Shown: positions 44,043 to 53,194, counted from the first letter of the stretch. The stretch: 64,000 nt of DNA from Bacteriovorax sp. (GCA_014378525.1 JACMNL010000004.1:1-64000), one strand, 5' to 3'. Notes: generated from the letters alone by a model not told the origin. Program-made: numbers and translations.

Positions 44043-44180
44043 TGAGTTATCACAAAGCAATTTGTGATACGGGACGATAAGACAAGGCAACTATTTTATT
44101 ATGATCGCCATTGTGTAGACCTGAAACTCTGCTCCCAATCATCATTAATAAAATGCCACCTTCGGGTGGCCTTTTTATTT
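44043..44180 (+). ncRNA. candidate small RNA, sigma-54 driven, about 135 nt
   Basis: The predicted transcript begins near 44043. The first element is a perfect 9-bp hairpin, TATCACAAA (44048-44056) and TTTGTGATA (44061-44069), closed by a GCAA tetraloop of the GNRA class. The middle holds short nested pairs (GGGA with UCCC, GGC with GCC) around an AU-rich loop. The transcript ends in a GC hairpin and T-run. No long reading frame with a ribosome-binding site lies within it. It could be a free regulatory RNA, or a leader with an attenuator for the 67-residue gene that starts 16 nt after the terminator. I do not recognise an Rfam family. Confidence 0.55.
44153..44180 (+). terminator. strong rho-independent terminator of the small RNA
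   Basis: GCCACC (44155-44160), loop TTCG (a very stable tetraloop), GGTGGC (44165-44170), then CTTTTTATTT. It lies between the sigma-54 promoter and the AGGAGG site of the next gene. Confidence 0.9.
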
Positions 44181-44195
44181 AACAGGAGGAATTTA

Positions 44196-44399
44196 ATGAC
44201 TAAGACAAAAACATCAATCAAACCGGGACTTAAAGAAATTGTAGAAAGAAAAATTTCTGCAAATAACCACACTACTAATGAAAAAATTAAAAATAAAGAA
44301 CTGGCGCAACTGAAAGAATCCGAGGTTGCAACTTCTTCAGATCATCTGGACAATAAAATTTTCAAAACTACACGCGTTGGTTCCAACAGAGGCAAATGA
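44196..44399 (+). CDS. small basic hypothetical protein
   Basis: 67 residues from the ATG at 44196, preceded by AGGAGGAATTTA, an ideal ribosome-binding site; the longer frame starting at 44064 runs through the small RNA and terminator and is not used. The protein is Lys/Asn-rich and hydrophilic (MTKTKTSIKPGLKEIVERK, ends TTRVGSNRGK), without signal peptide. No family known. It overlaps the DUF924 gene by 4 nt (ATGA). Its transcription must read through the terminator or start just upstream. Confidence 0.65.
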   Translation: MTKTKTSIKPGLKEIVERKISANNHTTNEKIKNKELAQLKESEVATSSDHLDNKIFKTTRVGSNRGK

Positions 44400-44998
44400 T
44401 TATGAACTATATGGATATCATCGATTTCTGGTTCGAAGAAGTACTTCCTTCCCAGTGGTTCAAGGTGGATGATGCCCTCGATCTGAAAATGACTGAAAAA
44501 TATATTGCACTACACTCTTCTGTCGTGGCAGGGGAGTATTCCTATTGGAGAAATGAACCACTTGGAAGACTGGCCGAAATTCTTGTCATTGATCAATTTT
44601 CAAGAAATATTTATCGTGATGACCCCAAATCTTTTATCAACGATCCAATGGCACTGGTGCTGGCGCAGGAATGTATTCGGGGTGAATACCATAAAAATTT
44701 TTCACCTGAGCAAAAGTTATTTCTCTACTTGCCGTTCATGCACAGTGAATCGAAAGTCATTCACAATACAGCTTTACTTCTATATTCTGAAACTGGTCTG
44801 GAAGACAATCTCGACTTTGAATTACAGCACAAAGAAGTCATTGAAAAATTCGGTAGATTTCCGACAAGAAATTTTATTTTAGGACGCCAGTCTACTTCCG
44901 AAGAGATTGAATACCTGAAACAAATCGATGCTGCTTCTCTTGGTGAAAATAGCTGGCAAAGTATTTCAATCACCCAGGAAACAATCTCAATTCATTAA
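44396..44998 (+). CDS. DUF924 family protein
   Basis: 200 residues, cytoplasmic. DIIDFWFEEVLPSQWF at the N-terminus, GRLAEILVIDQFSRNIYRD, LYLPFMHSE and GRFPTRNFILGR are the well-known DUF924 motifs. The family is helical (TPR-like) and its function is unknown. The ATG overlaps the previous stop (ATGA), and AGAGG lies just before, so it is co-translated with the 67-residue protein. It overlaps the convergent hydrolase gene by 12 nt. Confidence 0.88.
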   Translation: MIMNYMDIIDFWFEEVLPSQWFKVDDALDLKMTEKYIALHSSVVAGEYSYWRNEPLGRLAEILVIDQFSRNIYRDDPKSFINDPMALVLAQECIRGEYHKNFSPEQKLFLYLPFMHSESKVIHNTALLLYSETGLEDNLDFELQHKEVIEKFGRFPTRNFILGRQSTSEEIEYLKQIDAASLGENSWQSISITQETISIH

Positions 44999-45799
44999 AG
45001 CTTCATGTATCGCAGTGGTATGATATCTTTCCAGGAAACCTGCGACTGCCGTATTCCAGCTCTCAGGATTTTCCATGTTACTTAAATGTCCTGCTCCGTG
45101 AATTATTTCCAGTTTACTCTTTTTAATCCCGCGATTTAAAACTTCAGCATCACTAATTGTAACAATTTTATCTTCATCACTCGCTATAATCAGGGTTGGT
45201 ACATCAATCGTTGTGAGCATTTCAGTGCTATCCATTCTTGACGACATTCCCACAAGACCAGCAGTCAATCCTTCTTCAGTGTTTTTTGAAGCGATATCAA
45301 AAAATTGTTTTTTAAGCTTCAGATTGTCCTGCGAACTTTTCCCGATTAATGATAGCCATTGTCCATCGAGGAAATCTTCACGGTCATTAGTTAAGCTTTT
45401 AATCGCACCCCAGCGTTTATTTTTAGCGGCGTTGTCATCAGCAGGTGCTTTAGTATTTGAAAGAATAAGTCCACAGCAAAGCTCCGGTGCTTTTTCATAG
45501 AGTCTGAGAGCGACGTACCCTCCCATTGAAAGTCCGCACCAGATAGATTGTTTGATTCCCGACTCTCGTAAAAAACTTAAAACTGAGTCGACGTAATGTT
45601 CAAAGGTCACTGAGTGCAATGGAAGGGCCCCCTTACCGAATCCTGGAAGATCGGGGGCCAGTGTATAGTGTGTTTTTGAAAAAGTTTGCATTTGTCCTTT
45701 CCACATATCTGATGACATGGGAAAAGCGTGAAGAAAAATTATCGGCTGGTGACCGAAACTTCCCTGAGTCTGTACATACAACGTATTTACATACATCAT
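44987..45799 (-). CDS. alpha/beta hydrolase (MhpC/enol-lactonase-like)
   Basis: 270 residues, no signal peptide. IIFLHAFPMSSDMW (oxyanion region), LPGFGKG, GLSMGGYVALRLYEKAP with the catalytic Ser (~95), SDEDKIV with the Asp and GAGHLSNMENPESW with the His. This is the family of 3-oxoadipate enol-lactonases, haloalkane dehalogenases and related esterases. No neighbouring pathway indicates a substrate. AGGAGGT is a strong ribosome-binding site. Confidence 0.88.
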   Translation of the reverse strand: MMYVNTLYVQTQGSFGHQPIIFLHAFPMSSDMWKGQMQTFSKTHYTLAPDLPGFGKGALPLHSVTFEHYVDSVLSFLRESGIKQSIWCGLSMGGYVALRLYEKAPELCCGLILSNTKAPADDNAAKNKRWGAIKSLTNDREDFLDGQWLSLIGKSSQDNLKLKKQFFDIASKNTEEGLTAGLVGMSSRMDSTEMLTTIDVPTLIIASDEDKIVTISDAEVLNRGIKKSKLEIIHGAGHLSNMENPESWNTAVAGFLERYHTTAIHEALMN

Positions 45800-45850
45800 T
45801 CTAAACCTCCTGTTTCAAGAGCAAATGCAGCTCATCCGCATTCGTGATGA

Positions 45851-46873
45851 TTACTGCTTAAAAGATTTTGTTAAATCTTTAGCGGCCAGCTCTTGCGCTT
45901 GTTTAGCTTCTTTTAGAACCGGTGCCATTCCGAAAAATTCGTGAGTCACACCATTATAGTTTTTGTATTTAACATCAACACCTGCAGCTTTTAATTTTTC
46001 AGCAAGCTCCATCCCTTCACTTCTAAGCGGATCAATTTGCGCTGTAATGATAGTTGCATCTGGTAGGCCTTGAAGATTTGCAGTTAAAAGATTGATACGC
46101 TTATCATCTTTTTGTTTTGGATCTGCAAGATAGTTATTCAAAAACCAGCTCATCATTTCTTTGTTAAGCGGTTTTGCATTGGCATTTTCTTTATACGAAG
46201 CAGTTCCCATGTAACTTCCTGCTACCGGATAAATCAGAAGCTCATGAGTTGGTAACTGGTATTTTCCATCGCGTGCAGCGATAGCTACGTTAAGGGCGAG
46301 GTTACCACCTGCAGACTCTCCAGCAACGGCCACTCTTTTCGGGTCTCCATCAAATGAAGCTGCATTTTTTAAAACCCATTTATAAGCAGCAATGGCGTCG
46401 TCGTGAGCAGCGGGGAATTTAAACTCCGGAGCTTTTCTATATTCGACTGAAACAAAAATTGCTTTTGTCTGTTCAGCAAGTGATCTTGGTGTTGCATCGT
46501 AAACATCATTGTCGGCAATCACAAATCCACCACCATGATAATAAACTACAACTGGTATAGGTTTGATTGCACCAGCTGGAGTATAAACGCGCGCTGTGAT
46601 TTTGCCTTGTGCCCCGTCAATTTGAATATCTTTTGTAGTTACATTTGATGGTGCTGTAATATTTTTTTCTGACATAACAGTTTTTACAGCATCAGTTGGT
46701 GTAGGTTGTTTGCGGGCCTCTTTTGCATCCAGCTGCTCAATGGGTTTTCCACCTTTTGCAGAAAGTGTAGTTAAAACTGTATCCATTTCCTTGTTTGGCG
46801 TGGGCATTTTTGCCGCGTAAACACTTTGAAGGGATACAACGACAAGAACTGGTAAAATTACTTTTTTAATCAT
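45851..46873 (-). CDS. secreted alpha/beta hydrolase of the hormone-sensitive-lipase (HSL) family
   Basis: 340 residues with signal peptide MIKKVILPVLVVVSLQSVYA. HGGGFVIAD (oxyanion hole), GESAGGNLALN with the catalytic Ser (~190), DPLRSEG with Asp and GVTHEFFG with His. This is the HSL/acetyl-esterase type that hydrolyses short-chain esters. Secretion suggests that it acts on extracellular or periplasmic esters. The next gene upstream is divergent. Confidence 0.88.
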   Translation of the reverse strand: MIKKVILPVLVVVSLQSVYAAKMPTPNKEMDTVLTTLSAKGGKPIEQLDAKEARKQPTPTDAVKTVMSEKNITAPSNVTTKDIQIDGAQGKITARVYTPAGAIKPIPVVVYYHGGGFVIADNDVYDATPRSLAEQTKAIFVSVEYRKAPEFKFPAAHDDAIAAYKWVLKNAASFDGDPKRVAVAGESAGGNLALNVAIAARDGKYQLPTHELLIYPVAGSYMGTASYKENANAKPLNKEMMSWFLNNYLADPKQKDDKRINLLTANLQGLPDATIITAQIDPLRSEGMELAEKLKAAGVDVKYKNYNGVTHEFFGMAPVLKEAKQAQELAAKDLTKSFKQ

Positions 46874-47014
46874 GACTTATTCCTCTGAAATTGAGTTTGT
46901 ACTATAGATAGCACGTTAGTTAAGTATTAGAGTTGCAATTCCCGTTCCCTGAATTTCCCATCATAATACGCATTTCTTGAGGATTTTTTCCCCGAGTCAT
47001 GAAACACTATACGA

Positions 47015-47821
47015 ATGACGGACAAAAAAATAACACCTCAAGAATTTATCTCCCTATTGCAAAAACTTTTAAGTGAAGGCATTCCCGCTGCTGATTTTGT
47101 GGCCCTTGGTGGTGCAATCACAATGCTGAAACCTACAGACTGGAAATCGGTAGCAGGAAATGTTTTTGTAAAAGACATGAAACCTATTTATCATTCAGGA
47201 AAAGCAAAAATAATTTCACTGAAAGAGTTAAAGAAAAATATCAAACAGGAAGGTTCTACTTCTTTTTTTAAAAACTTTGCGAAGAATTCGAAGAGTTTAA
47301 TCAAAGGCTCAATTCAGAATGCGACTGTAAGTATTCCGGAAGCAAAAAACCGTTTAACAAAATTCTCCGGAAAAATTATGGGTGATTACAATCAGCTCAA
47401 ATCCAGTGAAGACCGCGGAAGATATATTCTGAAACTTTCACTGTATGCTGGTATTTTTGCACTGGCCTTTCAAAAAGGTGCCAAACAAAAAATGCTTTCT
47501 AAATCCACACTGCCGTTAATAGCAGTTGGACTCACTATGGTTTTTATCAATCGTATTTTAGAACAGGCAGAATCTAAACTGAATGAATCACCTGGTGCTT
47601 TGAAATTATCTCAAGACCTGCGCTCTCTGCTTCGCACTCTCAATATGGGATTTAGTTCCGGCATGACTTTCAATGTAATGGTTGATGGAATTGTTGATCA
47701 GAAAATTGAAATCAGTGATTTGGATGGCAAGACCATTGGTTCACTAATGCCCAGATCAATAATCGACAGTATGATCTACTCAACTTTAATGGGTTTATTT
47801 TCTTCTGAAGCAAAATCTTAG
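47015..47821 (+). CDS. hypothetical protein with two central membrane helices
   Basis: 268 residues. No signal peptide. Two hydrophobic segments (ILKLSLYAGIFALAFQKGA and LPLIAVGLTMVFINRIL, about residues 145-180) form a hairpin in the membrane, with a basic N-terminal domain (KAKIISLKELKKNIKQEG) and a C-terminal domain that includes RTLNMGFSSGMTFNVMVDGI. I do not know the family. The start has no good Shine-Dalgarno. It is a single gene between two promoters. Confidence 0.6.
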   Translation: MTDKKITPQEFISLLQKLLSEGIPAADFVALGGAITMLKPTDWKSVAGNVFVKDMKPIYHSGKAKIISLKELKKNIKQEGSTSFFKNFAKNSKSLIKGSIQNATVSIPEAKNRLTKFSGKIMGDYNQLKSSEDRGRYILKLSLYAGIFALAFQKGAKQKMLSKSTLPLIAVGLTMVFINRILEQAESKLNESPGALKLSQDLRSLLRTLNMGFSSGMTFNVMVDGIVDQKIEISDLDGKTIGSLMPRSIIDSMIYSTLMGLFSSEAKS

Positions 47822-47893
47822 TGTCATGACTGTTACCTGCGCACTGACTTCTGGCACGGTGTTTTTCTTTTCCAATTCAGTTATAGTTCACCT

Positions 47894-48886
47894 ATGAATG
47901 CACCTAAAAAAGTTAAATATTCTATACTCGATCTCGCACCAATCATTGAAGGACAAAATGCAGCTGATGCATTTAAAAATTCCGTTGATCTAGCTCAACA
48001 CGCAGAAAAAATCGGCTACAACCGTTTCTGGCTAGCTGAACATCACAACATGGATGGGATAGCGAGTTCTGCAACATCAGTTCTCATCGGACATATTGCC
48101 GGCCAGACAAAAACGATTCGAGTAGGATCAGGCGGAGTCATGCTCCCGAATCACTCTGCACTAATTATCGCCGAGCAATTCGGAACTCTCGAGTCACTCT
48201 ATCCAGGAAGAATTGATTTAGGATTAGGAAGAGCTCCCGGAAGTGACCAGGCCACAATGAGAGCAGTGAGAAGAGATTTATCTTCACAAAACTTTGCGGA
48301 ACAGGTTCAGGAGCTATTTTCATATTTTTCTGAAAATCAGGAAGGTAAAAAAGTTATCGCAAATCCAGGATGCGGATTAAAAATTCCTGTGTGGTTACTT
48401 GGTTCAAGTTTATATAGTGCTGAGCTTGCAGGACGTCTTGGTCTTCCTTATTCTTTCGCCAGCCACTTCGCACCGGAGTTGATGATGGAAGCAATCCATG
48501 TTTACCGCCAGTTTTTCACACCATCAATTCACTTAAAAAAACCATATCTCATGCTTGGTGTTCAGGTTGTCGGCGCACCGACAGATGAAGAAGCAGAATT
48601 TTTATCGACGAGTGTGTATCAAAGATTTTTAGCTTTAATTCAGGGACGCTCTCTTAAAATGCAGCCGCCTGTAAAAAGTATGGACGGCCTTTGGAATCCA
48701 AGTGAAGAGCAGTATGTGAAAAGCAGATTACAGACATCTGCCCGTGGTGGGCCTGCGACTCTGAGGGCGCAGTTAAATCATCTCGCAAATTTCACTGGAG
48801 CAGACGAGCTCATGATTGTTTCTGATTTATACAATCACAAAGACCGTCTACGCTCATTTGTTATGGCCGCAGAAGCACTAATCTAA
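47894..48886 (+). CDS. LLM-class flavin-dependent oxidoreductase
   Basis: 330 residues, cytoplasmic. The bacterial luciferase-like fold is shown by [59 protein letters not shown] and the [20 protein letters not shown] block. Members reduce or mono-oxygenate substrates using FMNH2. The subgroup resembles E. coli YhbW; substrate unknown. The 3' end overlaps the convergent DUF1003 gene by 9 nt. Confidence 0.9.
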   Translation: MNAPKKVKYSILDLAPIIEGQNAADAFKNSVDLAQHAEKIGYNRFWLAEHHNMDGIASSATSVLIGHIAGQTKTIRVGSGGVMLPNHSALIIAEQFGTLESLYPGRIDLGLGRAPGSDQATMRAVRRDLSSQNFAEQVQELFSYFSENQEGKKVIANPGCGLKIPVWLLGSSLYSAELAGRLGLPYSFASHFAPELMMEAIHVYRQFFTPSIHLKKPYLMLGVQVVGAPTDEEAEFLSTSVYQRFLALIQGRSLKMQPPVKSMDGLWNPSEEQYVKSRLQTSARGGPATLRAQLNHLANFTGADELMIVSDLYNHKDRLRSFVMAAEALI

Positions 48887-49387
48887 TTTTTTTTCTTTTA
48901 TAAGTCGTTCGACAAGTTCGTGGTGTGTTTTTTGAAAAGCATCCAGCTTGTCGTGAAGATTTCTGATTTCCATTTCAGCTTTCAAATTAATCATGAAATC
49001 AGAACGTGCGCGGCGACGGTCTTTTTCTTCCTGACGATTCTGGCTCATCATAATGATTGGTGCCTGCAAGGCCGCAAGACATGAGAGCATCAGGTTTAGT
49101 AAAATGAACGGGTATGGATCAGCTGGTTTTGAACCCAGCCATAGAACGTTGATGAGAATCCACACCACGATAAAAAATCCAAATCCTAAAATAAAAGTCC
49201 AGCTCCCGCCAAAATCAGCCACCTTGTCTGAAACTCTCTGGCCGAATGTCGCTTCATCTTCTCTTTCCACTTCATGGAGCTTGCTGCTCAAAATGTGATC
49301 TTCTTCAATCGACTTCGCAACGATACACTCGAGGTCTTTTGCTTCTACTTCTTCTTCCTGTAATAATTTTCTAATTTCGATACTCAC
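48878..49387 (-). CDS. DUF1003 membrane protein
   Basis: 169 residues. Two membrane helices in the middle ([21 protein letters not shown], then [19 protein letters not shown]) follow ADFGGSW, and [19 protein letters not shown] follows them, as in the DUF1003 family. A charged coiled-coil-like tail completes it. Function unknown; some relatives are tied to cyclic-nucleotide or membrane stress. It overlaps the upstream transporter gene by 4 nt and is coupled to it. Confidence 0.85.
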   Translation of the reverse strand: MSIEIRKLLQEEEVEAKDLECIVAKSIEEDHILSSKLHEVEREDEATFGQRVSDKVADFGGSWTFILGFGFFIVVWILINVLWLGSKPADPYPFILLNLMLSCLAALQAPIIMMSQNRQEEKDRRRARSDFMINLKAEMEIRNLHDKLDAFQKTHHELVERLIKEKKLD

Positions 49388-50559
49388 GAATTACCTCTTT
49401 TATATTTTAAAACCAGACCTGCAAGACTTCCGGCCACGAGTCCCCAGAAAGCTGCACCAATACCTAATATTGAAACACCAGATGCAGTCACAAAAAATGT
49501 GATCATTGCCGTTTCTTTTTCTTCTTTATGATCAAAGATTGTCGTGAGTCCGCTGTTCACTGTATTCATAAGTGCGAGACCTGCAATGGCCATAATCAGC
49601 TCTTTTGGAAAAACTGCGAAGAGACTTGCAACGACCCCCGAAAAAATTCCAGCGACAATATATATTGCTCCCATACTTACGGCCGCAATGTATCTTTTTT
49701 TATGATCCGGATGCGCCTCATGCCCCATACATATGGCAGCAGTTATCGCAGACAAGTTGAGCGCGAATCCGCCAAATGGTGCAATCAGAAGATTGACGAA
49801 ACCAGACCAGGAAATAATTTTTGAAACTTCCGGTTTGTATCCGTAGGTTTTCATCACAGCTATACCAGTTAAATTTTGCGAGGCCATCGTTACCATGAAC
49901 AAGGGAATACCGATGCTGATGAGAACTGTCAGATTGAAAGTCGGCTTCGTAAAAACTGGTTTTAGAATTGTAAAATCCAGTGGAGAAAAATGCAGTAAAT
50001 TTAAAAGCCATGAAACCATGACTCCTGTAAATAAAACAAAGACGATGTTATATCGCGGAAAAAATCTTCTTCCAAAAACATAAACGATGAACATCAAAAG
50101 TATCGGCCAGAACATCGTCTGCATCGACGTAAAAATTTCCAGCACCAGATGAAATAAAATACCTGCGAGCATGGCCGAGGCCATCGCAACCGGAATTTTA
50201 TTCATTACTTTTTCAAATAGTCCGGTCACACCGCAAAGAAAAATTAACAGTGCAGAAAAAACAAATGCGCCGATAATATCAGAAAGAATGAGTCCGTGAA
50301 GACTGGTAATAAGTAAGGCGGCCCCCGCAGTCGACCATGCAAACATCAGTGGTATTCTGTATTTCAGCGAGAGGTAAATTGTTAACGCCCCCATACTCAC
50401 ACAAATAATACCAAGCCATGAACTAGCTTCGGCAGGCGTTGCTCCTGCTGCAATCGCTGCCTGGAAAACAATAACCGCTGAACTCGTATAACCTACAAGA
50501 ACTGCAACAAATCCTGCGATAAAAGCAGATAATGTGTAATCTTTTAAAACTTTTTCCAT
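49384..50559 (-). CDS. BenE-type (benzoate/H+ symporter family) membrane transporter
   Basis: 391 residues with about 12 membrane helices. Family marks include FVAVLVGYTSSAVIVFQAA, GATPAEASSWLG, YRIPLMFAWSTAGAALL and SGFVNLLIAPFGGFALNLSA. BenE is the archetype that imports benzoate with protons; many relatives in genomes without benzoate degradation have unknown substrates, and none of its catabolic genes are here. It is coupled to the DUF1003 gene. Confidence 0.82.
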   Translation of the reverse strand: MEKVLKDYTLSAFIAGFVAVLVGYTSSAVIVFQAAIAAGATPAEASSWLGIICVSMGALTIYLSLKYRIPLMFAWSTAGAALLITSLHGLILSDIIGAFVFSALLIFLCGVTGLFEKVMNKIPVAMASAMLAGILFHLVLEIFTSMQTMFWPILLMFIVYVFGRRFFPRYNIVFVLFTGVMVSWLLNLLHFSPLDFTILKPVFTKPTFNLTVLISIGIPLFMVTMASQNLTGIAVMKTYGYKPEVSKIISWSGFVNLLIAPFGGFALNLSAITAAICMGHEAHPDHKKRYIAAVSMGAIYIVAGIFSGVVASLFAVFPKELIMAIAGLALMNTVNSGLTTIFDHKEEKETAMITFFVTASGVSILGIGAAFWGLVAGSLAGLVLKYKRGNS

Positions 50560-50600
50560 GAGATGATTTTAATCCTCATAAATTCTTTATGCACCTAAAA

Positions 50601-50630
50601 TTGACAACCGTTCGTGGGCTTAGTTACTGT
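50601..50630 (+). promoter_or_regulatory. probable sigma-70 promoter of the DUF1993 gene
   Basis: TTGACA (50601-50606), 18-bp spacer, TACTGT (50625-50630), followed after about 20 bp by ATGGAGGC and the start ATG at 50659. Confidence 0.45.
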
Positions 50631-50658
50631 AGGGACACTAATTTTTATGGAGGCCATC

Positions 50659-51168
50659 ATGATTTATGAACTAGTAATTCCTCAATTCGTTAAAACGCTA
50701 AAGAACCTTGATTCTATGCTTGATAAAGCGGCGGGATATGCTGATTCAAAGAAATTTGAAACAGACGTTCTTCTTAACTCTAGACTTGCTCCTGATATGT
50801 TCCCGCTTACTCGTCAAATCCAGATCGTTTGCGACACTGCAAAACTTGGAGCTTCACGTTTGACTGGTATTGCTGCTCCGGTGAATGATGATTCTGAAAA
50901 AACTCTTTCTGATGTAAAAGCTCGAATCGCTTCTACAATTTCATACCTTCAAACAATGAAGCCTGAAGATTTCAAAAATGCGGAAACTTGTACTGTGACA
51001 ACTCCACGTTGGGAAGGGAAAACACTTACAGGAGAGCAGTACGCTGTTCACCATGTAATTCCAAATTTCTATTTTCACGTGACAACTTCTTATTCGATTT
51101 TAAGACACAATGGTGTTGATGTTGGTAAGAAAGATTTCTTAGGTGAAATGCCTTACAAGCTTCCATAA
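50659..51168 (+). CDS. DUF1993 family protein
   Basis: 169 residues from the ATG at 50659, which has GGAGG 7 nt upstream; the longer frame to 50614 does not. MIYELVIPQFVKTLKNLDSM at the N-terminus, LAPDMFPLTRQIQIVCDTAK and VIPNFYFHVTTSYSILRHNG are DUF1993 motifs. The domain is a four-helix bundle related to the DinB/MDMPI type, with a possible metal site formed by H in the ‑HHVIPNF‑ block. Role unknown. Well-expressed signals (strong promoter, ribosome-binding site and terminator). Confidence 0.88.
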   Translation: MIYELVIPQFVKTLKNLDSMLDKAAGYADSKKFETDVLLNSRLAPDMFPLTRQIQIVCDTAKLGASRLTGIAAPVNDDSEKTLSDVKARIASTISYLQTMKPEDFKNAETCTVTTPRWEGKTLTGEQYAVHHVIPNFYFHVTTSYSILRHNGVDVGKKDFLGEMPYKLP

Positions 51169-51171
51169 TAA

Positions 51172-51200
51172 AAAAGGCCCTCTTAAGGAGGGCCTTTTTA
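51172..51200. terminator. bidirectional terminator between DUF1993 and the small Lys-rich gene
   Basis: GGCCCTC (51176-51182), loop TTAAG, GAGGGCC (51188-51194), with A-run before and TTTTTA after. Confidence 0.9.
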
Positions 51201-51206
51201 TTGAGA

Positions 51207-51320
51207 TTAATAAGTTTTCTTACCTTTCTCTTTTTTCTTATCTTGTTTTTCTTTTGTCGATAGTTTCGGCTTAGTTTTTTCCTTACCTTTATCGTTCCCT
51301 TTATCCTGTCCCTTTGCCAT
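51207..51320 (-). CDS. 37-residue lysine-rich protein
   Basis: A short frame below the usual length cut-off. ATG at 51320, preceded by AGGAGAACTCA, stop TAA at 51207. The peptide is extremely basic and hydrophilic (MAKGQDKGNDKGKEKTK at the N-terminus, KKKEKGKKTY at the C-terminus), with no hydrophobic core; it is likely disordered and may bind nucleic acid or another acidic partner. Similar tiny MAKGQxK proteins are seen in other bacteria as unknown proteins. It ends at a bidirectional terminator. Confidence 0.6.
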   Translation of the reverse strand: MAKGQDKGNDKGKEKTKPKLSTKEKQDKKKEKGKKTY

Positions 51321-51362
51321 TTGAGTTCTCCTACGTTTGGTTAATGGTCAGACTTTAGGATA

Positions 51363-53192
51363 CTACGAAAATTTATTTATGGTATCTAAAAAAACATTGC
51401 CATAATTTTCCAGCTTATTTTGTCCAACACCATGAACTAACAGGAACTCGCTGGCATTCCGCGGTTTGATCGCACACATGTCATGTAGCGATTTATCATT
51501 GAACACAATATAAGACGGGAGATTCTTTTCTTTGGCCAGTCTGTTGCGAAGATCTTTAAGGGCCTCGAATAAATCATCCTGTCCATGCGCTGCTTCGGCG
51601 CCCTTACTTTTTGAAATGCGTTTTTTGTCCTGCTTCGCTGCCGTTTTAATTTTAGCAACCGACTCATCCTGCTTGCGCAGAGATAGTTTCAATTTTCCCG
51701 TGAGTATTTCCTGCGACTTGTTAGTCAACCCCAGGCTTCTATACTCCCAGTTTTTGATCGCAATATAATTTAAATTTAAAAGCTGGCGTAAAACAGAGTT
51801 CCAGTGATCTTTCGGCTGATCCTTCCCGATTCCATAAACCGATAACTGATCGTGACGTCGCTCTGTAATCTTCGCATTTTTACTTCCGCGAATGACATCG
51901 ATAATGTGGCCTGCCCCAAAAGACTGGTTGGTTCTATAGATCGTCGACATAATTTTCTGGGCATCTACTGTTGCATCCCAAAGTGTCGGCGGTTCAATAC
52001 AAGAATCGCAGTACCCGCAAGTCTCCGCGCCAATCTCTCCGAAGTATCTTAAAAGATAACTTCTTCTACAGGCGGCCGCTTCACAAAGGGCCAGCATGCA
52101 ATCAAGTTTAAAGCGTGCGACTTTTTTATAATTTTCATCCGCATCAGTTGTCTCCAGCATCTGTGATAATTTTACAACGTCCTGCAGACCGTAAATCATC
52201 CACGCCGTCGATGCTTTTCCATCACGGCCAGCTCTACCCGTTTCCTGATAATAACTCTCGATACTTTTTGGTAAATCAAGATGGGCCACAAATCTTACGT
52301 CAGGCCTGTCGATCCCCATTCCAAAGGCAATGGTCGCTACGACAATAATTTTTTCTTCGATGTTAAAAAGTTCCTGGTTCATCGCTCTTTCATTTTGAGA
52401 AAGACCTGCGTGATAAGGAACTGCTTTATATCCTAACTTAGAGAGGGCCTGCGCCACTCGTTCAACTTTATCGCGAGATAAGCAGTAAACTATCCCCGTA
52501 TCATCCGGGTGGTGGGTTTTAATGAACTCATCCAGCTGCTTAATTTCATCGTGACGTTCTAGGATCATGTATTTAATGTTTGGTCTGTCGAATGATGAAA
52601 CGAAAATCTGAGGGGCCTTCATGTGAAGTTGATTCGTGATATCGATTCTCGTTTTCGCATCTGCTGTTGCAGTCAGTGCAATCACAGGGACATCGGGAAA
52701 TCTTTCTTTCAACTCTCCCAGTCTCGTATAATCTTTTCTGAATTCATGCCCCCACTGAGACACACAGTGAGCTTCATCGATGGCGATAAGTGAAACGCCG
52801 ATGTTATCGAAAAATCCTGCCAGGTTTGGACTTAAAATTCCTTCGGGCGAAACGTAGATGATTTTAACTTTGCCATTTAAGATTTGTGCTTTTGCTTTTT
52901 GAGATTCGCTGTAGCTTTGTGACGAGTTTAAAAAAACAGAATTCACTCCGTACTCTTTCAGGTTCATCACCTGATCCTGCATCAGTGATATCAGCGGAGA
53001 AATAACTAACGTCACTCCATCTAAATACAAAGCAGGAATCTGATAACAAAGCGACTTACCACCACCAGTAGGCATGATTGCAAGTGTATCTTTACCGTCG
53101 AGAATAGAATTAATAATATTGTACTGCTCGAACCTGAACTGATCGTAGCCGAAAGTTTCTTTCAGAATGTGCAGTAGTTTTTCATCACGCAT
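51363..53192 (-). CDS. recQ: ATP-dependent DNA helicase RecQ
   Basis: 609 residues. Superfamily-2 motifs: I in LAIMPTGGGKSLCYQIPAL, II in IAIDEAHCVSQWGHEFRKDY, III in VIALTATAD, IV-VI in GIVYCLSRDK, VATIAFGMGIDRPDVRFV and SYYQETGRAGRDG. The RQC zinc site uses CEAAACRRSYLLRYFGE and CGYCDSC. A C-terminal HRDC domain (about 530-609) begins at LFEALKDLRNRLAKEKNLPSY. It unwinds DNA 3' to 5' in recombination and repair. It starts 2 nt after the DUF3820 stop and is co-transcribed with it. Confidence 0.95.
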   Translation of the reverse strand: MRDEKLLHILKETFGYDQFRFEQYNIINSILDGKDTLAIMPTGGGKSLCYQIPALYLDGVTLVISPLISLMQDQVMNLKEYGVNSVFLNSSQSYSESQKAKAQILNGKVKIIYVSPEGILSPNLAGFFDNIGVSLIAIDEAHCVSQWGHEFRKDYTRLGELKERFPDVPVIALTATADAKTRIDITNQLHMKAPQIFVSSFDRPNIKYMILERHDEIKQLDEFIKTHHPDDTGIVYCLSRDKVERVAQALSKLGYKAVPYHAGLSQNERAMNQELFNIEEKIIVVATIAFGMGIDRPDVRFVAHLDLPKSIESYYQETGRAGRDGKASTAWMIYGLQDVVKLSQMLETTDADENYKKVARFKLDCMLALCEAAACRRSYLLRYFGEIGAETCGYCDSCIEPPTLWDATVDAQKIMSTIYRTNQSFGAGHIIDVIRGSKNAKITERRHDQLSVYGIGKDQPKDHWNSVLRQLLNLNYIAIKNWEYRSLGLTNKSQEILTGKLKLSLRKQDESVAKIKTAAKQDKKRISKSKGAEAAHGQDDLFEALKDLRNRLAKEKNLPSYIVFNDKSLHDMCAIKPRNASEFLLVHGVGQNKLENYGNVFLDTINKFS

Positions 53193-53194
53193 TT

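Noticed and set aside
44070-44100. Resemblance of GGGACG-type bases to a cyclic-di-GMP-I riboswitch
   Set aside because: The other conserved blocks of that riboswitch (GGCAAACC and the receptor helix) are absent.
44064-44195. N-terminal extension of the 67-residue protein
   Set aside because: It runs through the GNRA hairpin region and the terminator; the ATG at 44196 has an ideal AGGAGG.
47852-47868. TGGCACG-like sigma-54 site before the luciferase-like gene
   Set aside because: The -12 GC is missing (TT at the required place).
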